Source of the DNA: Larix kaempferi
Taxonomy: Eukaryota; Streptophyta; Pinopsida; Pinales; Pinaceae
DNA: 64,000 nucleotides
Assembly (NCBI GenBank): GCA_027924585.1
Contig: BSBM01000370.1
Coordinates: forward strand, 29,533,501 to 29,597,500
Reading direction: 5' to 3'
Below are positions 46,403 through 59,600 of this stretch, piece by piece (position 1 is the stretch's first letter; each line of letters begins with the position of its first letter). A program made the translations under genes and the position numbers. Under the pieces are notes generated by a model. The model did not search any database. It was given only the letters and a program-made list of their open reading frames with translations, and was not told the DNA's origin.

Positions 46403-49400
46403 GTCCTCCCCACCCAAGATTGCTTGTCCTCAAGCAATTTCAAATTTGGATGCTGCAAAATCTTCTCCTCTTCCCATGTGGCATCTTCATTTGGTAAGTC
46501 CTTCCATTGCACTAAATATTCTTTGATGATTCTACTCCTCAACCTTCTTTCCCGTGTCTTCAAAATCTTTTCCGGAACAAGTGTGAGCTGACCTTCATCA
46601 TCCAAAGGAGGAAGCATTTCTGAAGTGATGATTTGCTGACCAAGAGCTTTCTTAAGACAAGAAACATGAAATACATTGTGGATTTTACTCCCTTCCGGAA
46701 GTTCTAGTTCATATGCTACTTCTCCAACCTTCCGCACTACCTTGTATGGCCCATAGTACCTTGGTTTTAATTTTTCTGCTCCATTCTTTTTGAGAGATGT
46801 TTGTTTATAGGGCTGCAACCTTAAATATACTAAATCATTGACTTGAAAGGTTCTCTCTTCTCTATGTCTATCAGCATATTGTTTTTGCTGATTTTGAGCA
46901 ACCTGCAAATTGTCTTTCAAGAGCTTTAAAATTTCTTGGCTCTCTTCCACCCAATCTTTAGCCTTTGGGGCTCTACTATCACCAAATATAATGTCAGCAA
47001 ATGTAAGTGCATCATAACCATATAATGCTTTGAAAGGAGACATTCCTATTGACATATGATATGTGGTGTTGTAGCAAAACTCACCCAAGTGTAGCCATTT
47101 TGCCCATGCTTTTTGCTGCCCTCCCACATAGTTTCTTAGGTATCCTTCCAACCATTGGTTTACCCTCTCTGTTTGTCCATCAGTTTGTGGATGATAGCTG
47201 GTACTTGGAGTCAATTGAGTGCCTACCAATCTAAAAATTTCTTTCCAAAAAGCACTCATGAATCTACTATCTCTATCACTGACAATGCTCTTGGGAAGCC
47301 CATGCAATCTGAAGATTTCTTTGAAAAAAATATCAGCCACTTGTGCAGCACTAAAAGATGATGTAACAGCAAAAAAATGAGCAAATTTTGTCAACCTATC
47401 AACTACCACATAGATACAATCCTTACCCAAGGATTTAGGCAATCCGGTGATGAAATCCATGGAAATACTGTCCCATTTTTGCTCCGGAATGGGCAATGGT
47501 TGTAATAGGCCGGCTGGACATGTAAGTTCTGATTTGTTTTGTTGACATGCTTTACATTCATTCACATACTTCTGAACATCTTCCTTCAGCCCCTTCCAAA
47601 AAAATCTTTGCCTCAACTGTCTATAAGTTTTGAAGATCCCCGGATGGCCCGCTAGTGGGGAATCATGTGCTTCTTGCAAAATTCGGTACTTGAGCTTGGA
47701 GTTATGAACTAAATAAATCCTTCCCTTATAATATATCAGCCCATTCAAAATCCTATAATTATCATCCCCTTTGATTCCATCCAACACATCACAAGCAAAT
47801 TTGTCTTTGGCATATTCAACTAGTAGCATGTTTTTCCAATCCTTGGCAATATCGATGAGAGAAAAAGAAGGCCTTCTTGACAAAGCATCTGCTACTATAT
47901 TATTCTTTCCTTTGACATATTCAATATCAAAATCATAAGCTTGAATCTTGCTTACCCACTTTTGTTGCCTTTCATTTAGATCTTTTTGGGTGAGAAAGTG
48001 TCTTAGACTATTGTGGTCAGTTTTCACCACAAACTTGCTGCCCACCAAGTATTGTCTGAATTTGGCCAATGCATGCATAATGGCCAGCATTTCTTTATCA
48101 TAGATGGAGTAAAGTTTTTCATGAGGCTGCAACTTTCTGCTCTCAAAGGCTATGGGGTGTTGGCCTTGCTTTAGGACAGCCCCTATTCCTCCACCTGAAG
48201 CATCACATTCCACAACAAAAGGTTTAGTAAAATCAGGAAGTGCAAGTATGGGACAACTACTCATTACCTCTTTCATTTTTTGGAAGGCCTTTTCAGCCTC
48301 TTCATCCCACTTGAAAGCATCCTTCTTAGTCAAATCAGTGAGTGGAGAAGTCAACTTGGAGAACCCTTTCACAAATTTTCTGTAGTAGGTGCATATGCCA
48401 ATAAAGCCTCTCAATTCGGTAATATTTTTTGGTGATGGCCATTCCAAGATAGCCCTGATTTTTTCCATGTGTACCTTCACTCCTTCTTGCCCAATAATGT
48501 GCCCAAGATACAGTAGTTCTTTCATTCCAAATTCACATTTTGATAATTTAGCAAATAAGGACTCTTCTTGCAAGATTTTCAACACAATCTCTAACTGCTG
48601 CAAATGCTCTTCCCATGTTTTACTGTAAATGAGAATATCATCAAAGAAAACCAAAACAAACCTTCTTAGTTGCTTGCAAAATATCCTATTCATACATGCT
48701 TGAAAGGTGGCTGGAGCATTGGTTAACCCAAAAGGCATGACAAGAAATTCAAAGTGGCCAAAATGACATCGAAAAGCGGTCTTTTGCACATCTTCATCTT
48801 TCATTCGAATTTGGTGATACCCTGATCTAAGGTCAATTTTTGAGAAGTATTTGGCCCCATGCAGCTCATCCATGAGCTCATCAATCCTAGGAATAGGATA
48901 CCTATTCTTTATAGTCTTTTTGTTCAAGGCTCTAAAATCTATGCACATTCTCAATGTTCCATCTTTTTTCTTCACTAGCACAACTGAAGAAGCATAAGGG
49001 CTAGAGCTTGGTCTAATGAGTCCCAACTCTAGGAGTTCTTGGATAGCTTTTTCAATCTCATCTCTAAACCTTTTAGGATGTCTATAAGGTGGTATCTGAA
49101 TGGGTGAAGTACCCTCCTCCAAAACAATACTGTGCTCAACCCCCCTATCCGGTGGCCTACCATGTGGAAGGTCTCTAAAAACCTTTTCATATTTTTGCAA
49201 AAGTCTCTCTATCTCCTTTGGGTGTTTGACAATATTTATAGTTGGCTTGGGAGATGTAATATGACATTCAGCAGCCCATTCTATATCCCCATGCCTCAAT
49301 ATAGATCTCATGCTATTGCAAGTCACTACTTGATTTGGATAAGTGTGTTGCCCTCTCACAACTCTTTGTACTCCTTTTGAATCTTGGAATTTCATTTCGG

Positions 49401-51171
49401 GAATTTGATAATTTACTGTATGCTCTCCTATTGAATACAACCATTGCACTCCCAAAACCACATTAGTATCAGCAACATCAACCACATAAAAACTATCAAC
49501 AAAAGTATAGTTACCTACGGTGACTTGCAGCTTTGGAACCCATGTTTTGCATTGCATTGTGTTGTGACCGGGAATGACAACTGTGAAGCCATCAAATGGT
49601 TCAATAGGTATCTTTCTTTTCTCTACCATCTCTGCATCAATGAAGTTATGAGTGGCTCCTCCATCTACCAAAACTGAAGTTCTTTGTCCTTGTACCACAC
49701 CTTTGCATCGGATAGTATGATAGCGAGGTACTGCTGAAAGCACTGCCATTCTTGCTTTGTCCGGTGAAGGCTGATTTTCTTCTTGTCTTTCCTCTTCTAC
49801 TGCTGTCTCATATGCCTCTTCTTGATCTGAAATATGTCCATCTTCATCCATGCCCCCATCATACCCCTCATTATCAGAAAATACTTCTATGTATTGAGCC
49901 TTTCCTTTGGTACATTTGTGCCCCGGTGTCCATGGTTGGAAGCATGTGAAGCATAGTTTCTTTTTTCTAAGTTCATCCCTGTTTAGTCCCTCTTTTTTAT
50001 TCCTCTCAAATGACTCTCTTTGCCAAGGTTTCTTATCATATCCATCCCTTTGCCAAGGTTTCTTTTCAAATTTATAGCTAGGCTTAGGAGGAAATCTCGT
50101 TCTAGGAAGCACATTTTGGAGATCCCTAGTCAAGCTCATTGCATCTTTTAATGTAGTTGGCTTGTGGGCTTTGACCAAACCTCTTAAGGGTTCAGCCAAA
50201 CCTTCAGTGAACAGCAATACTAATCTTCCCATAGATACATCAGCCACCTTGACTGATAATTTTTGAAAGTCCATCATATATTCAGTAGGGGACCCAGTTT
50301 GCTTCAATTGAGCTAGTTCTTTGAAAGGCAATTCTGGATCTTTTTGTTCAAATCTTTCTAGTACCCTGTCAACAAATTCTCCATATGTTTTAACCTGATT
50401 ATGACCCAAGGTTTTCAACCCATGAAACCACCATTCATTGGCATCTCCTTCCAAATGCAAAATGGCCATTTTTAATGCATCCTCTTCCAACATAGGATTC
50501 AGCTGAAAATATACATCCAATTTTTGCACCCAAGTGTTAGCAGAATTTTGAGAAGAACCATCAAAAGTAGGAAGTGACATTTTTCCAATAGCACTATTTA
50601 ATTCTTTGTTTTGGAATGGACTCCTATTGTCTCCCTTCCTATTAATCTTTTTCATAGCATCAATGTAGTCACTGAGTGGTACACCTCTTTTACACTCTTC
50701 ATTCAAATCATTCCAATCATTTACTAGTTTCTTGTAATCCAATTCAAGATTGGGCTCTTCTTTGGGTGTGAGAAATTTAGGTGCAGTAGGCCTTTGTGTG
50801 CTTTGAAATTCATCAGGTCTATTATGAGGTCCTGTACTTGAGAAAATATGCTCATTCCCTTTCATCTTTTCCCCTGAATGTGAACCACTATTATCTCCTA
50901 TTATCCCTTTGCTTTGAAGCTGGCTAATCAACAATTCGAATCCTTGCAACAATTTATCACCTATCCTATCCATGTTTGCTGAAAGTTTAGAGAAACATGG
51001 ATCTAAGGTTGCAATAAGTTCCTCCTTATGTTTTAATTTGTCATCCTCCTCTCTACCCATGGTTTTAGTGAAAGACTCCTCTTCTTCTACTACCTCTTCT
51101 TCAACAAAAATCTCTTCAACTACTGGTTCAAAGGGTGGTGGATTATTGTTTTGACTTCTTGTTAATACCAT
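46381..51171 (-). CDS. gag-pol: Gag-pol polyprotein, chromodomain Ty3/gypsy (1596 aa)
   Basis: The protein makes the particle, enzymes and integration complex of the element. Domains in order: retrotransposon gag about 195-360; CCHC knuckle [14 protein letters not shown] at 407-420; protease with DGGATHNFI at 503-511 (Gly where Ser or Thr is usual after Asp); reverse transcriptase about 715-895 with VFFDDIL at 841-847; RNase H with D990, E1027, D1052; integrase zinc site H1169, H1176, C1206, C1209 and core D1239, D1299, E1335 (D and E 35 apart); chromodomain about 1536-1590 ([19 protein letters not shown]). The start ATG lies 17 bases after the primer site. The stop TAA lies in the 3' LTR. 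There is no frameshift or internal stop, so gag and pol share one frame. The host would normally silence such copies. Confidence 0.95.
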   Translation of the reverse strand: MVLTRSQNNNPPPFEPVVEEIFVEEEVVEEEESFTKTMGREEDDKLKHKEELIATLDPCFSKLSANMDRIGDKLLQGFELLISQLQSKGIIGDNSGSHSGEKMKGNEHIFSSTGPHNRPDEFQSTQRPTAPKFLTPKEEPNLELDYKKLVNDWNDLNEECKRGVPLSDYIDAMKKINRKGDNRSPFQNKELNSAIGKMSLPTFDGSSQNSANTWVQKLDVYFQLNPMLEEDALKMAILHLEGDANEWWFHGLKTLGHNQVKTYGEFVDRVLERFEQKDPELPFKELAQLKQTGSPTEYMMDFQKLSVKVADVSMGRLVLLFTEGLAEPLRGLVKAHKPTTLKDAMSLTRDLQNVLPRTRFPPKPSYKFEKKPWQRDGYDKKPWQRESFERNKKEGLNRDELRKKKLCFTCFQPWTPGHKCTKGKAQYIEVFSDNEGYDGGMDEDGHISDQEEAYETAVEEERQEENQPSPDKARMAVLSAVPRYHTIRCKGVVQGQRTSVLVDGGATHNFIDAEMVEKRKIPIEPFDGFTVVIPGHNTMQCKTWVPKLQVTVGNYTFVDSFYVVDVADTNVVLGVQWLYSIGEHTVNYQIPEMKFQDSKGVQRVVRGQHTYPNQVVTCNSMRSILRHGDIEWAAECHITSPKPTINIVKHPKEIERLLQKYEKVFRDLPHGRPPDRGVEHSIVLEEGTSPIQIPPYRHPKRFRDEIEKAIQELLELGLIRPSSSPYASSVVLVKKKDGTLRMCIDFRALNKKTIKNRYPIPRIDELMDELHGAKYFSKIDLRSGYHQIRMKDEDVQKTAFRCHFGHFEFLVMPFGLTNAPATFQACMNRIFCKQLRRFVLVFFDDILIYSKTWEEHLQQLEIVLKILQEESLFAKLSKCEFGMKELLYLGHIIGQEGVKVHMEKIRAILEWPSPKNITELRGFIGICTYYRKFVKGFSKLTSPLTDLTKKDAFKWDEEAEKAFQKMKEVMSSCPILALPDFTKPFVVECDASGGGIGAVLKQGQHPIAFESRKLQPHEKLYSIYDKEMLAIMHALAKFRQYLVGSKFVVKTDHNSLRHFLTQKDLNERQQKWVSKIQAYDFDIEYVKGKNNIVADALSRRPSFSLIDIAKDWKNMLLVEYAKDKFACDVLDGIKGDDNYRILNGLIYYKGRIYLVHNSKLKYRILQEAHDSPLAGHPGIFKTYRQLRQRFFWKGLKEDVQKYVNECKACQQNKSELTCPAGLLQPLPIPEQKWDSISMDFITGLPKSLGKDCIYVVVDRLTKFAHFFAVTSSFSAAQVADIFFKEIFRLHGLPKSIVSDRDSRFMSAFWKEIFRLVGTQLTPSTSYHPQTDGQTERVNQWLEGYLRNYVGGQQKAWAKWLHLGEFCYNTTYHMSIGMSPFKALYGYDALTFADIIFGDSRAPKAKDWVEESQEILKLLKDNLQVAQNQQKQYADRHREERTFQVNDLVYLRLQPYKQTSLKKNGAEKLKPRYYGPYKVVRKVGEVAYELELPEGSKIHNVFHVSCLKKALGQQIITSEMLPPLDDEGQLTLVPEKILKTRERRLRSRIIKEYLVQWKDLPNEDATWEEEKILQHPNLKLLEDKQSWVGRTVMSPFK
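46403..46415 (-). other. Polypurine tract of the chromodomain element
   Basis: In element sense GGGTGGGGAGGAC abuts the 3' LTR. Confidence 0.85.
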
Positions 51172-51187
51172 CAGGTGCCAAGAACAT

Positions 51188-51199
51188 GCTCTGATACCA
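51188..51199 (-). other. Primer binding site (initiator tRNA-Met)
   Basis: In element sense TGGTATCAGAGC lies two bases after the 5' LTR. Confidence 0.92.
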
Positions 51200-51201
51200 C
51201 T

Positions 51202-52969
51202 TGTAATATCCCTTTTTCAAATTTTATTAAAATGCCCAATTTTTCACTTTTTTTCCCAATTTCGACCTTTGACTAGTTTTACTGTTTTGACCTCCAAATC
51301 AACCCAAATGCTCCCAAATCTTCTGTAGGAGTGTATGAATGGTATTTAGACTTGAATATAAGGTTCAGGGATGTTTTATGGCCCTCCAAATACTGCTGCA
51401 AACTTGATTTGTATTCTGATCAATATATGTAGTTTTGACTAGTAATTTGTGCATCAAATCCCCCTCGGGTAACACTGCAAATGGCCTTCCAAATGCCTCC
51501 AAACTCCCACAAATTTATGAACAGAGGTATATAATGTGTTAAGTATGTGATTAAGGTCTAATATGCACCATTAATTGATTTTTAATACTGTTCTAACTCT
51601 CTCACATTCAACAGCAAAAACCCCCAATTCGACCCTTGGGGAAATGGCACTATTTCACCTCCCAATACAACTAAACTGAGTAAAAATGCTTCAAATGCTC
51701 AAGTACAGTACATGAAACTTGTAGAAGACATCCATGGCAGTATATTTATCACAAATATATCATAGAATCATCCATCCATTCGTGGTCATCATCAATACAT
51801 TAGCTCACAACAAGGTAGTGGGGAAATGGCATTGTTCTTCCATTAAAAATGAGATTTATACATTTCTACTTGGAATTTCGACCTGAAACTTTTTGGAGAT
51901 GAAGAACAGAGTATTTACTTCATATTACAAAAGAAATGGGGCATTAGAAGCTCCCCCAAAGAGTACAATAGCTCACCAAAAACGCCCTCCCTCAAGGAGC
52001 ACGAATATGCCTTCAAAACTGGAAACGGTGGAGAGAAAGTGCTGCACTAAACCAAACCATGAAACTTCCTGTAGCTGCTACCTGCAAATACAAACTCCAT
52101 TAAAGCACCATGAAAGACCTGAGTGGCCTCTCCAAACACCAACTTGGATGGGAATCTTTCACCCTCGAAATTGGCTAAGGCAAGAAACTAGTCATCCACT
52201 AGCTCTCTCTTCACAAATGCAATTTTTCTCAAATCATCAAAAGCCATTCTCATACTTGATTTCTACATTTTATAACCAACATTAGCCTTCAAGGGGTCGA
52301 AATCCTCTCAATAGATTCAATAATTTTCCATTTAGAAAATATTCCTCATTTGCCACTTGTCTCCTAGTTCCAACCTTCCATCTTCTCCCAAATTCGAATT
52401 TGAGTCTCTTTGGATTCCTCCAACTCCATGAGTGCCTTCCTTGAGCCTATTTTTGGGGCTGACATGTCATAATGGTCAGGTGTAAGAAGTCAGGTCTGAA
52501 TTTTGTCATAAATGTCATAGATGCTTCATTATTGTTATCATAAAACTAGGGAATCTAGCCCAAGTGTCCACTAGTCTCCAATTTGACTCTTCCTCTCCCA
52601 TGGAGGTTACTATTCCATCCCATTTCGACCTAAGATGCTCAATGCCATGTGTTATGACTTACCAACTCACCCAAGAGTGTTCACCTTCCCATGAATTCGA
52701 ATTGGCAAGAGAGAGCTGCCATGTGTCATTGAAAAATCAAGCTAGTGTGGGTCCCACCACCTCCATATGTCTCCAAAACCACTTGCCACCTAGAATTTCT
52801 CTTGAATTTATTTATTCATCATATTTATTAAATGCTTGAACCCTTCTAATGTCTAAATATCATTTATTAGCTTCCTTATTACCATCCCACATGTGCCCAT
52901 CCAACCTAGGAAACTAGTAGGATTGATGGGATTGTCTTACTATGCACTTATTTGAATGGGGACATTACA
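51202..52969 (-). repeat. Chromodomain element 5' LTR
   Basis: 1768 bp, the same length as the 3' LTR and nearly identical to it. It drives transcription on the minus strand. Confidence 0.95.
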
Positions 52970-52974
52970 AAGCA
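52970..52974. repeat. 5-bp target duplication (AAGCA), right copy
   Basis: Exact match to 44630-44634. Confidence 0.9.
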
Positions 52975-53909
52975 TGAGTCATCAAATCGAATTGCCATCA
53001 AATCCCTATCACATCCATGTCAAGCCAAGCTTTGGAGTGCTAACTCCACCAACAAGTTCGAGCTGCATTGAAGGAGATGAGGAGGTGGCCTCCACCTAGG
53101 CAAGGCGCCCCTCACCTTTCTTTGGAATAATCACCCATCAAATAACAATGTGCCATGTGGTAAATTCGAGCTCCAATAGAGATTGACGTGAGGATATCAA
53201 GGATGGCGTGAATGCCACATAACCAAGGCTTGGAGCCTTGTGATAAATGCTAACTCGAATGTATGGTGGAGTGTGCCCTCAATTTGAGGAGGGTGCCCAC
53301 CTTGGCTTTTAATACAACTCAACCATCCATTTATCATATGCCAACACACCAAATCGAATTTTTGCATGATGAAGGGCGAATTCACTTGGAGTTAATCACT
53401 GCTGGTGACTAGATACTTGACTGGATGATGACTGAGATGATTTGAATCTTCATTAATGCCCAGTGCCATGTCAATTAGCCTTTTATTTTAATCCATTTTG
53501 ATTATTTTGGAGAGATTTGGATTATCTCCAAATATTCAATTTTTATTATTTTAATTAATAATTTCTCTGTAAATGACTTTTTTGAGAAATTAATAATTAT
53601 GAGGCTGAATTGACATCCCAAACTTAGGATAAATTGGTCCAGGGATCATGAATGATTTTTGGCTTAAGGTTGGAGCCTTCAATCACTGAATTCGGATCCC
53701 GGATGACTGACATATTGCAAATTGAAATTTTTCCATTTAAACTATGGAAAAATTTATTAAAAATTTAAAAATAATTAAAAACTCAAAACTGGAGGACCCG
53801 GTAAATTTTTTTCGAAAATTTTTCTGAGGGCCCTAGTGACCTAGGACATGACCAAAACCTATTCTAATAGTGTCTAGTAGGCTTATATACATCAGTTGGA
53901 CTCTAATAG
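52975..53909 (-). repeat. LTR-2 family copy d, second part (upstream of its promoter)
   Basis: On the minus strand the stretch around 53760-53730 (TTTAAATGGAAAAATTTCAA) matches LTR-2 copy a at about 6163-6180. The surrounding AT-rich sequence follows the same order as copies a and b, though it is diverged. It ends where LTR-1 copy B begins. If LTR-1 copy B is removed, this LTR abuts the 3' side of the Tat-like element on the same strand. Confidence 0.5.
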
Positions 53910-56429
53910 CCCCCTGTTATCACACCATAGTAGCAGGGCTACTATTCTTGTACAGCAGATATCTACACATTCCAGAGCTTCCTTTATTCCAGAGCATGGC
54001 TATATATTTTGGATCACTCATGATCAGAGCAGTACATTATTCAGATTTTATGACCTTGTGTCAAGGCTGAGCCTTGAGAGTTCAGATTTGATGACTGATG
54101 TGACCACTTATCCCATTACAGTTTCAGTTCAGTGCCTAGAGATGTATTTCAACAGTGTTTCAGATGATGCATGATGATGATTATTATGATGATGTTATGG
54201 ATATGTTCTCACTGACTGTGGATTATTATCTTGTTGATTTAGTCATGATCATGGCATGTGCTTGGTATATTATTCCTGATGTGGCAAACTATTTAAAATG
54301 AACTGTAGATCATAAAATGGACAATTGCTTGCACTTATAGGTCATTTAACAAAACTTACTGGTATTTCACCTTACATAGACATGGTCTTTCCCGACACTG
54401 GTTGTCTGTTAGTGTAGGCTCCATATTCACTTGTCTCCATCCATACATGACCTTCCTGTTTGACTTTAAACCCTGACTTGTCTCATTTGACTTTCTGATA
54501 CCGAGGACTTCCCCACTTTTCTACCTCTGTGTTTGGACCGCATCCCTGTTTGTTCAGTGTCTCGGCTCTGAGTTGGTGACAGAACTTGCCTTTGGTGAGT
54601 TGGATTGTAGGCCTAAATCATTCTGGTTGGTTGTCCCGATGTTTGGCATTGGCTCGAACTCCCCCTAGTCACTTGAGATGTTGTTGGCTAAAACTGAAAG
54701 CTCATGTTCTACCTGTGGAAACTTAATAAATTCGCCCATGGAAACAAAAAAAAAGGGGGCAAGAGCAATGAAAAGCTAAAAATACTCCTCGAAGAGTATA
54801 AGAAAGGTCCAAAAAGCAATGATTCTTAAAAGCTATATCTAAACAATTGCTGACCTTGTATAAATATATGAAAAACATGCCCTGGATGCAAGCTGCAACT
54901 AGTTGTGCTTCTCAGCACATCTGAAATCCGAAGGGTTATGTAGGCCAAAAAGGCCATGGAAATAAAATTGAATGATCCTAATGAACCTGGATCAACTTGA
55001 TGTAGACATGATGCCTAAGTTGAATAAGCACTCTCTAAACAACTTATCCATTTGTGAGACACAGCCATTCCCCATGTTCTTTTGTCCAGCACAGAGTTTG
55101 TAGCTTCCCCCTTCTCCCAGTCCAAAGTATTTTTGAGTTAAGTTAGACAAGTCAAACCCTTGGCCCAACCTTGCTCCTAGCCTTCATCCTTCACTAGCAG
55201 TTTGACCATGTCCAATGGGTGAGTTTGTCATTTGAACTATTGTGCAAGTAATTTTATATAACCACGGAATATGTTAACTTGATTAATGCCACTGAATGGA
55301 ATTTATACTTTGAGCCTAGCTGTGGGAATGATTAGAGAAACATTGTCTTAGTCTACTGATGTGATTTATCCTTGATTATATATTCTTGGGATCCGTGATG
55401 ATGTGGGCCATGTATGGATGATTATTGATGATGATTTATGGTCCCACATGTTTGATGATGATATCATATGATGGACATATGATGCAGATGATTTTTGATC
55501 CAGTTCAGCAGGTTTATTATTATTTCAGATCAGCAGATTATACATTGTCCATATATGGTGGACCCTACAGCTGGCCCATTAGGGCAACCCATGATGTATG
55601 AGTACTCATCCCTAGTGGATTTGGGTCTTCTGGATCCATTGAGACACCTATCTTTCAGTTCCGGGCACTTCTGACAGTGATTGATGCAGTTTTACACTTG
55701 TTGACCAGATTTGGGGCTGATTTCCCAGCCTGAGCAGCAGGGGCCCCAAGAGGCCAGTTCACCTAGGGCGCTGATGAGGGAAGGGGTGGTCCAGCCACTT
55801 GTTATTACCATTTATTCCCCCTTCCGGAGAGCCTGGTGGGCTCAGATTGACAGCGCTAGCACCCTAGGAGGCAGTTTTGGCACTTTCACAGTTCCCGAGG
55901 CAGTTAAAAAATGGGAAAAGGTGGTCACTGAGGAAATCGATTTGGGCAATTGAGGCAAGGTTTTGGCATTTGGTTTTCACAAAGGTCTTCCAGGGCGGCA
56001 TCACTACCTTCCAGTCAGTTTTCACCATGTGGGTATGCCCAGATTGATCACAGGAGGACATTTACTGCTTGACTGTCATGGATTCTGAGGACAGTTTTGG
56101 TCATTTTTATCATATTGGACATATTTTATTATTTTTATTGTGCCTTGGGGATGAGCTAGTAAGGATTAAAACCTCCTAGCCCCACCATGAGCTTATATTG
56201 TTATGTCCTAGTCACCATGAGGTGGATTTTGATGCTTATAGTTTCTCTTGTGGATGACGTCACCCCTCATTGTACCTTTTTAGTGGGGGCGCTATTATTA
56301 TGTGGGTGATCCATGTGATATATGGTTATGATTTATTATTAGCCATTGATTATGTTGTGAGATCTTTTAATCTCAACCACTCATTTCAAAAAGTGGTTTT
56401 GAGATCTAGGGTTTTGGTCTTTATTATCC

Positions 56430-56438
56430 TATATAAGG
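56430..56438 (+). promoter_or_regulatory. TATA box of LTR-1 copy B
   Basis: TATATAAGG, followed 15-25 bases on by the conserved CTCATTGTAAAA and later by AATAAA near 56493. Confidence 0.65.
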
Positions 56439-56817
56439 AGGAGACCCCCTCATTGTAAAATTCATCTAGAGATTTTTGGCTCTTGGCTCTTGGAATAAAA
56501 TTTCTATCTTTTGGAGTACATGCTTGGATTGGAGTGAATGTTGGTTGTTTCGATTGTAAATGCTATTGTCCATTGGACTGGAGGATCTATTGTAGCTATC
56601 TTGCATATTTGCCATATTTTATTTGCAGGTTAAGAGGGCGATTTTGGACAAGGGCGAATTGGTGGGGAGGCTTGCCCTTCAATCTTGGAAAAAGTCGTTT
56701 TGGTTTGACAGGGAGTAGTTTTGCCTTTGTGTCAACTATTCTATGTTTCTCTCTCTCTTGCTTGCATCTACCTTCGATTTGTTAAACTAATTGATGCTTT
56801 GCTCCTTGGCTTGACAG

Positions 56818-56936
56818 GTTAGAAGGAATCACATGTGGCTTGGAAAAATCGATTTGGCAAGAGGGCTTCAACAATTCTCCATTTGATCTTTGGCAAAGTA
56901 ATCCTCGTCTCAACTAGCATTCATCTCTTCATCCAG
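56818..56936 (+). other. Candidate spliced exon in LTR-1 copy B (119 nt)
   Basis: Preceded by a long T/C-rich tract ending CTTGACAG and followed by CCAG|GTATG. The same length and equivalent ends occur in copy A at 33940-34058. Confidence 0.45.
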
Positions 56937-58405
56937 GTATGTTCCAAGAGGTATGATCTTCTCTTCCTTGAATCTTCCATAATTTCTAGATCACAAAAAC
57001 CCTAATCAAATTAAAACCCTTGTTTTTGGTATTTTTTTAGATCTACATAGATCTAGCCCTCCTTTTGAAAAGATATTGAAAACCCACCTCTATAGCATCC
57101 ACCCCTAGTTGGATCTATAGTTTGGTGGTGATTGGCTAAGAATTGACACACTTTTCAATGCAAAAAGCCTTCTTGAACCTAAATCGATTTTCCTAAGAGA
57201 AGCTTGTTGGGTTAGATCTAGCACATGGGTAGGTGAGATCCCACTTGTTTTGAAATCTAGACTCTTGATAACCTATACCCATATCCTTACTTTGGTGAAA
57301 ACTACCTTGTGGACATCTCTCCATGTTTTAAGGGGTTGAAACCCCCTTTTGATCTTCTTGGTACCTTAAAACTTAGATCTACTAAGATCTAGCCATTGGA
57401 TTCACTTGAAACTTTGAAGATACATAGATCGGGGTACTAGCCACTTGGATCTACAGTTTGGTGGCCATTGGACTTGATTTGGTCCACCAAACCCATCTTT
57501 TGCCCTTCCTTGAGCAAGTCGCACCCCCTTGAAGTTTTGAGTTGGTCCACTTCTAGGAAGTGGGTGTTGGAGATTTTCGTGGATTTGGAATGCCCATGCC
57601 TTGAAACCTAGGTCTATACTGCCCTTTTGTCAAGATCTGCCTTGGGGATTGCATTCCTTGTTTTAAGGGATTGTGGTCCACTTTTGGTCTTCACCTAAAA
57701 ACCTAGATCTAGTAAGATCTAACCATTGGATCTCATTCAACCCACTTGACTTGGCTTCTAGGTGTCCCGATCTACACTTTGACATCCTTCTTGACTCCAT
57801 TAGCCCAGTTAACAAGGCACTAGTCCATCACCAAGCAAGTCGCACTCCTTGGGATTTGTGTCAAACCCTAGATCTAGTACATGGGTACTCCTATAACCAA
57901 CTCAAACTCATAGATCTAGCCTACATCTAACCTATAGTACCAACCTCACACATAACTTCACCTTGTGGGCCTACCTAGAATCATTTCACACTTCCCAAGA
58001 ACACAAGACCCACTTGTGTAAGCTTATGGTACTACGCCTAGTAATCATACCCCATCAAGTGGCCTAAACCATACATAGGTTGAAACACTAACTATCCATT
58101 ACACCACCTTCAACCACACCTCAACTTCTAGGTCCACTTAGCCTTGCATTGGTTTTCGTAACTCATCATTTACCTACCCTTAGAAACCTTTGTTTGGATC
58201 CAATCAACTGTGATTGGGGTATAGGGTCTCCCCCTTGGTCTAGTTACACTTTGACCTAAAGCGAAGAGTGCCTCGGTTGACGTGACTCCCACATTGCATT
58301 GGGAACCATGGCATCTCTTGGGTCACCTCTTTAGTTACCTGCCTCCTCTATCGTCCCGGATGGGATACCTCTAGGGGCAACTACAAGTTGTGTGATAACA
58401 CCCCC

Positions 58406-59069
58406 CATGGCTAAAATTTTCAAAATCGGGCATTCCATCTTTAGAGGAAGCGGGAGAAAAGCTCATCGATTATAGCTCGGCTATAGGCAAAGTATAATTG
58501 ACAAGGGGAAAAACTCCCTGGAATACCTTAGTTGCTTAATCAAGTCATGGGGAACTGAGCCACTCAAAATCCTACTAGCACACTTTATTACAAACCCTGT
58601 GGGGCCATGGTCATGTCCAACTGAAAAACAAAACTGACTAGCCAAAATTGGCTAGGCACAAATGATGGATCATCTGATACACTGGAGTACAAACATTCAT
58701 CATGTTTGTCAAATGGCGGCTCTTTAGATAATCCAACTATGGTACAAAAAAGTTGGTAACATCTAGCTCCAACTGCGGGACGGGCACTTGCTCGATCTAT
58801 GGATCAAAGAAAGTGTTCGAGAATCCCAGAGCATCAGTTTCTTGCATGGAAACAGAAGTGTCTTAGTTCCACATGTTCTTGATAAATATTGCCAAAATGA
58901 AATACCAACATAAAAATATTTTTTGCTTTTTCGATATCAAAGTAAATGAAAAAATCTTTATTTTTCTAACATGTATAATGCAATATGATACAACATTTTA
59001 ATGTACAAAAGCTATGGTACATAAATATGGTACAAAAAGTAAAATACATAAGGTACAACAAGATAAGGT
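58406..59069 (-). other. 3' untranslated part of the Tat-like element
   Basis: Between the last stop of the Tat-like coding region (59070) and the C-run there is no coding frame. In element sense the stretch ends GAAAATTTTAGCCATGGGGG, which could be a polypurine tract leading into an LTR. Confidence 0.5.
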
Positions 59070-59600
59070 TTAGGGATTTCCTGAGATGAGCCCTTGGTCA
59101 TCTTGAATGTTGTTTCGATAAAAGGGTTTCAGCTGTTGCCCATTCCTAGCTAATGGCAACATCTCTCCATCCATAGTATTTAGAAAGAAAGAATTTGTTC
59201 CGGCCTGGCAGCGTATAATAAAAGGTCCTTTCCAAAGGTTGTCGAATTTTCCATGCATCCCTGGCTTTTCCCCTCTTTTGTCCCATAAGAGAACAATATC
59301 TCCTACTTGGAAAGCTCTCGGCTTAGCTGATTTGTCAAAAGTGGTCTTCATACTTTCCTGATGTCTTAGCATTTTGTCCAATGATGTCCTTCTGCTTTCA
59401 TCAAGTTCAATGATCTGATTTGCCCTATCCTCCAACTCCAATTTTTCAGCATCATAATCACTTAGCATTCTAAAAATGGGTAGTTGCATGTTGAGTGGTA
59501 AGGTTGCTGTGATACCATAAACTAGTTCAAAGGGAGATTTCCCAGTAGAGTTCTTCTTGGTGATCCTATCTGCCCACAGAGCATACTTGATTTTGCTATC
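59070..59600 (-). pseudogene. Integrase C-terminal part of the Tat-like element
   Basis: After the TAG at 59601-59603 the same frame continues without interruption: KSPFELVYGITATLPLNMQ, then a basic helix-rich stretch, then FQVGDIVLLWDKR and GPFIIRC, the usual C-terminal DNA-binding part of gypsy integrases. It ends at the natural stop at 59070. There is no chromodomain. The single base change that made the TAG is the only defect in this region. Confidence 0.8.

Larger units (their letters stand above)
44635..52969 (-). mobile_element. Complete chromodomain Ty3/gypsy retrotransposon
   Basis: The 8335-bp element has two LTRs of equal length (1768 bp), an AAGCA target duplication, a tRNA-Met primer site, a polypurine tract and one uninterrupted gag-pol frame of 1596 codons on the minus strand. 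By eye I found only two differences between the LTRs (near 44847 and 45970, with partners near 51412 and 52536), so insertion is recent. The C-terminal chromodomain places it among chromoviruses, the lineage whose integrase is guided by modified histones. Every part needed for autonomous movement appears present. Confidence 0.95.
53915..58400 (+). mobile_element. LTR-1 family copy B (4486 bp), probably a solo LTR
   Basis: It starts TGTTATCACA and ends TGTGATAACA. CCCCC lies on both sides (53910-53914 and 58401-58405), consistent with a 5-bp target duplication. A plus-strand TATATAAGG at 56430-56438 followed by CCCCTCATTGTAAAA matches the copy A promoter, so the LTR faces plus. The neighbouring Tat-like coding region faces minus, which argues against this being its LTR. 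The C-run could instead be the minus-strand polypurine tract of that element, which is the main alternative. Confidence 0.75.

Noticed and set aside
48152-51154. Several plus-strand frames of 60-80 codons opposite the chromodomain element gene
   Set aside because: They are shadows of the intact 1596-codon frame on the other strand.
53915-58400. Reading LTR-1 copy B as a transcribed host gene with introns because of its splice-like sites
   Set aside because: Terminal inverted ends, flanking C5 and the presence of four family members identify it as an LTR.
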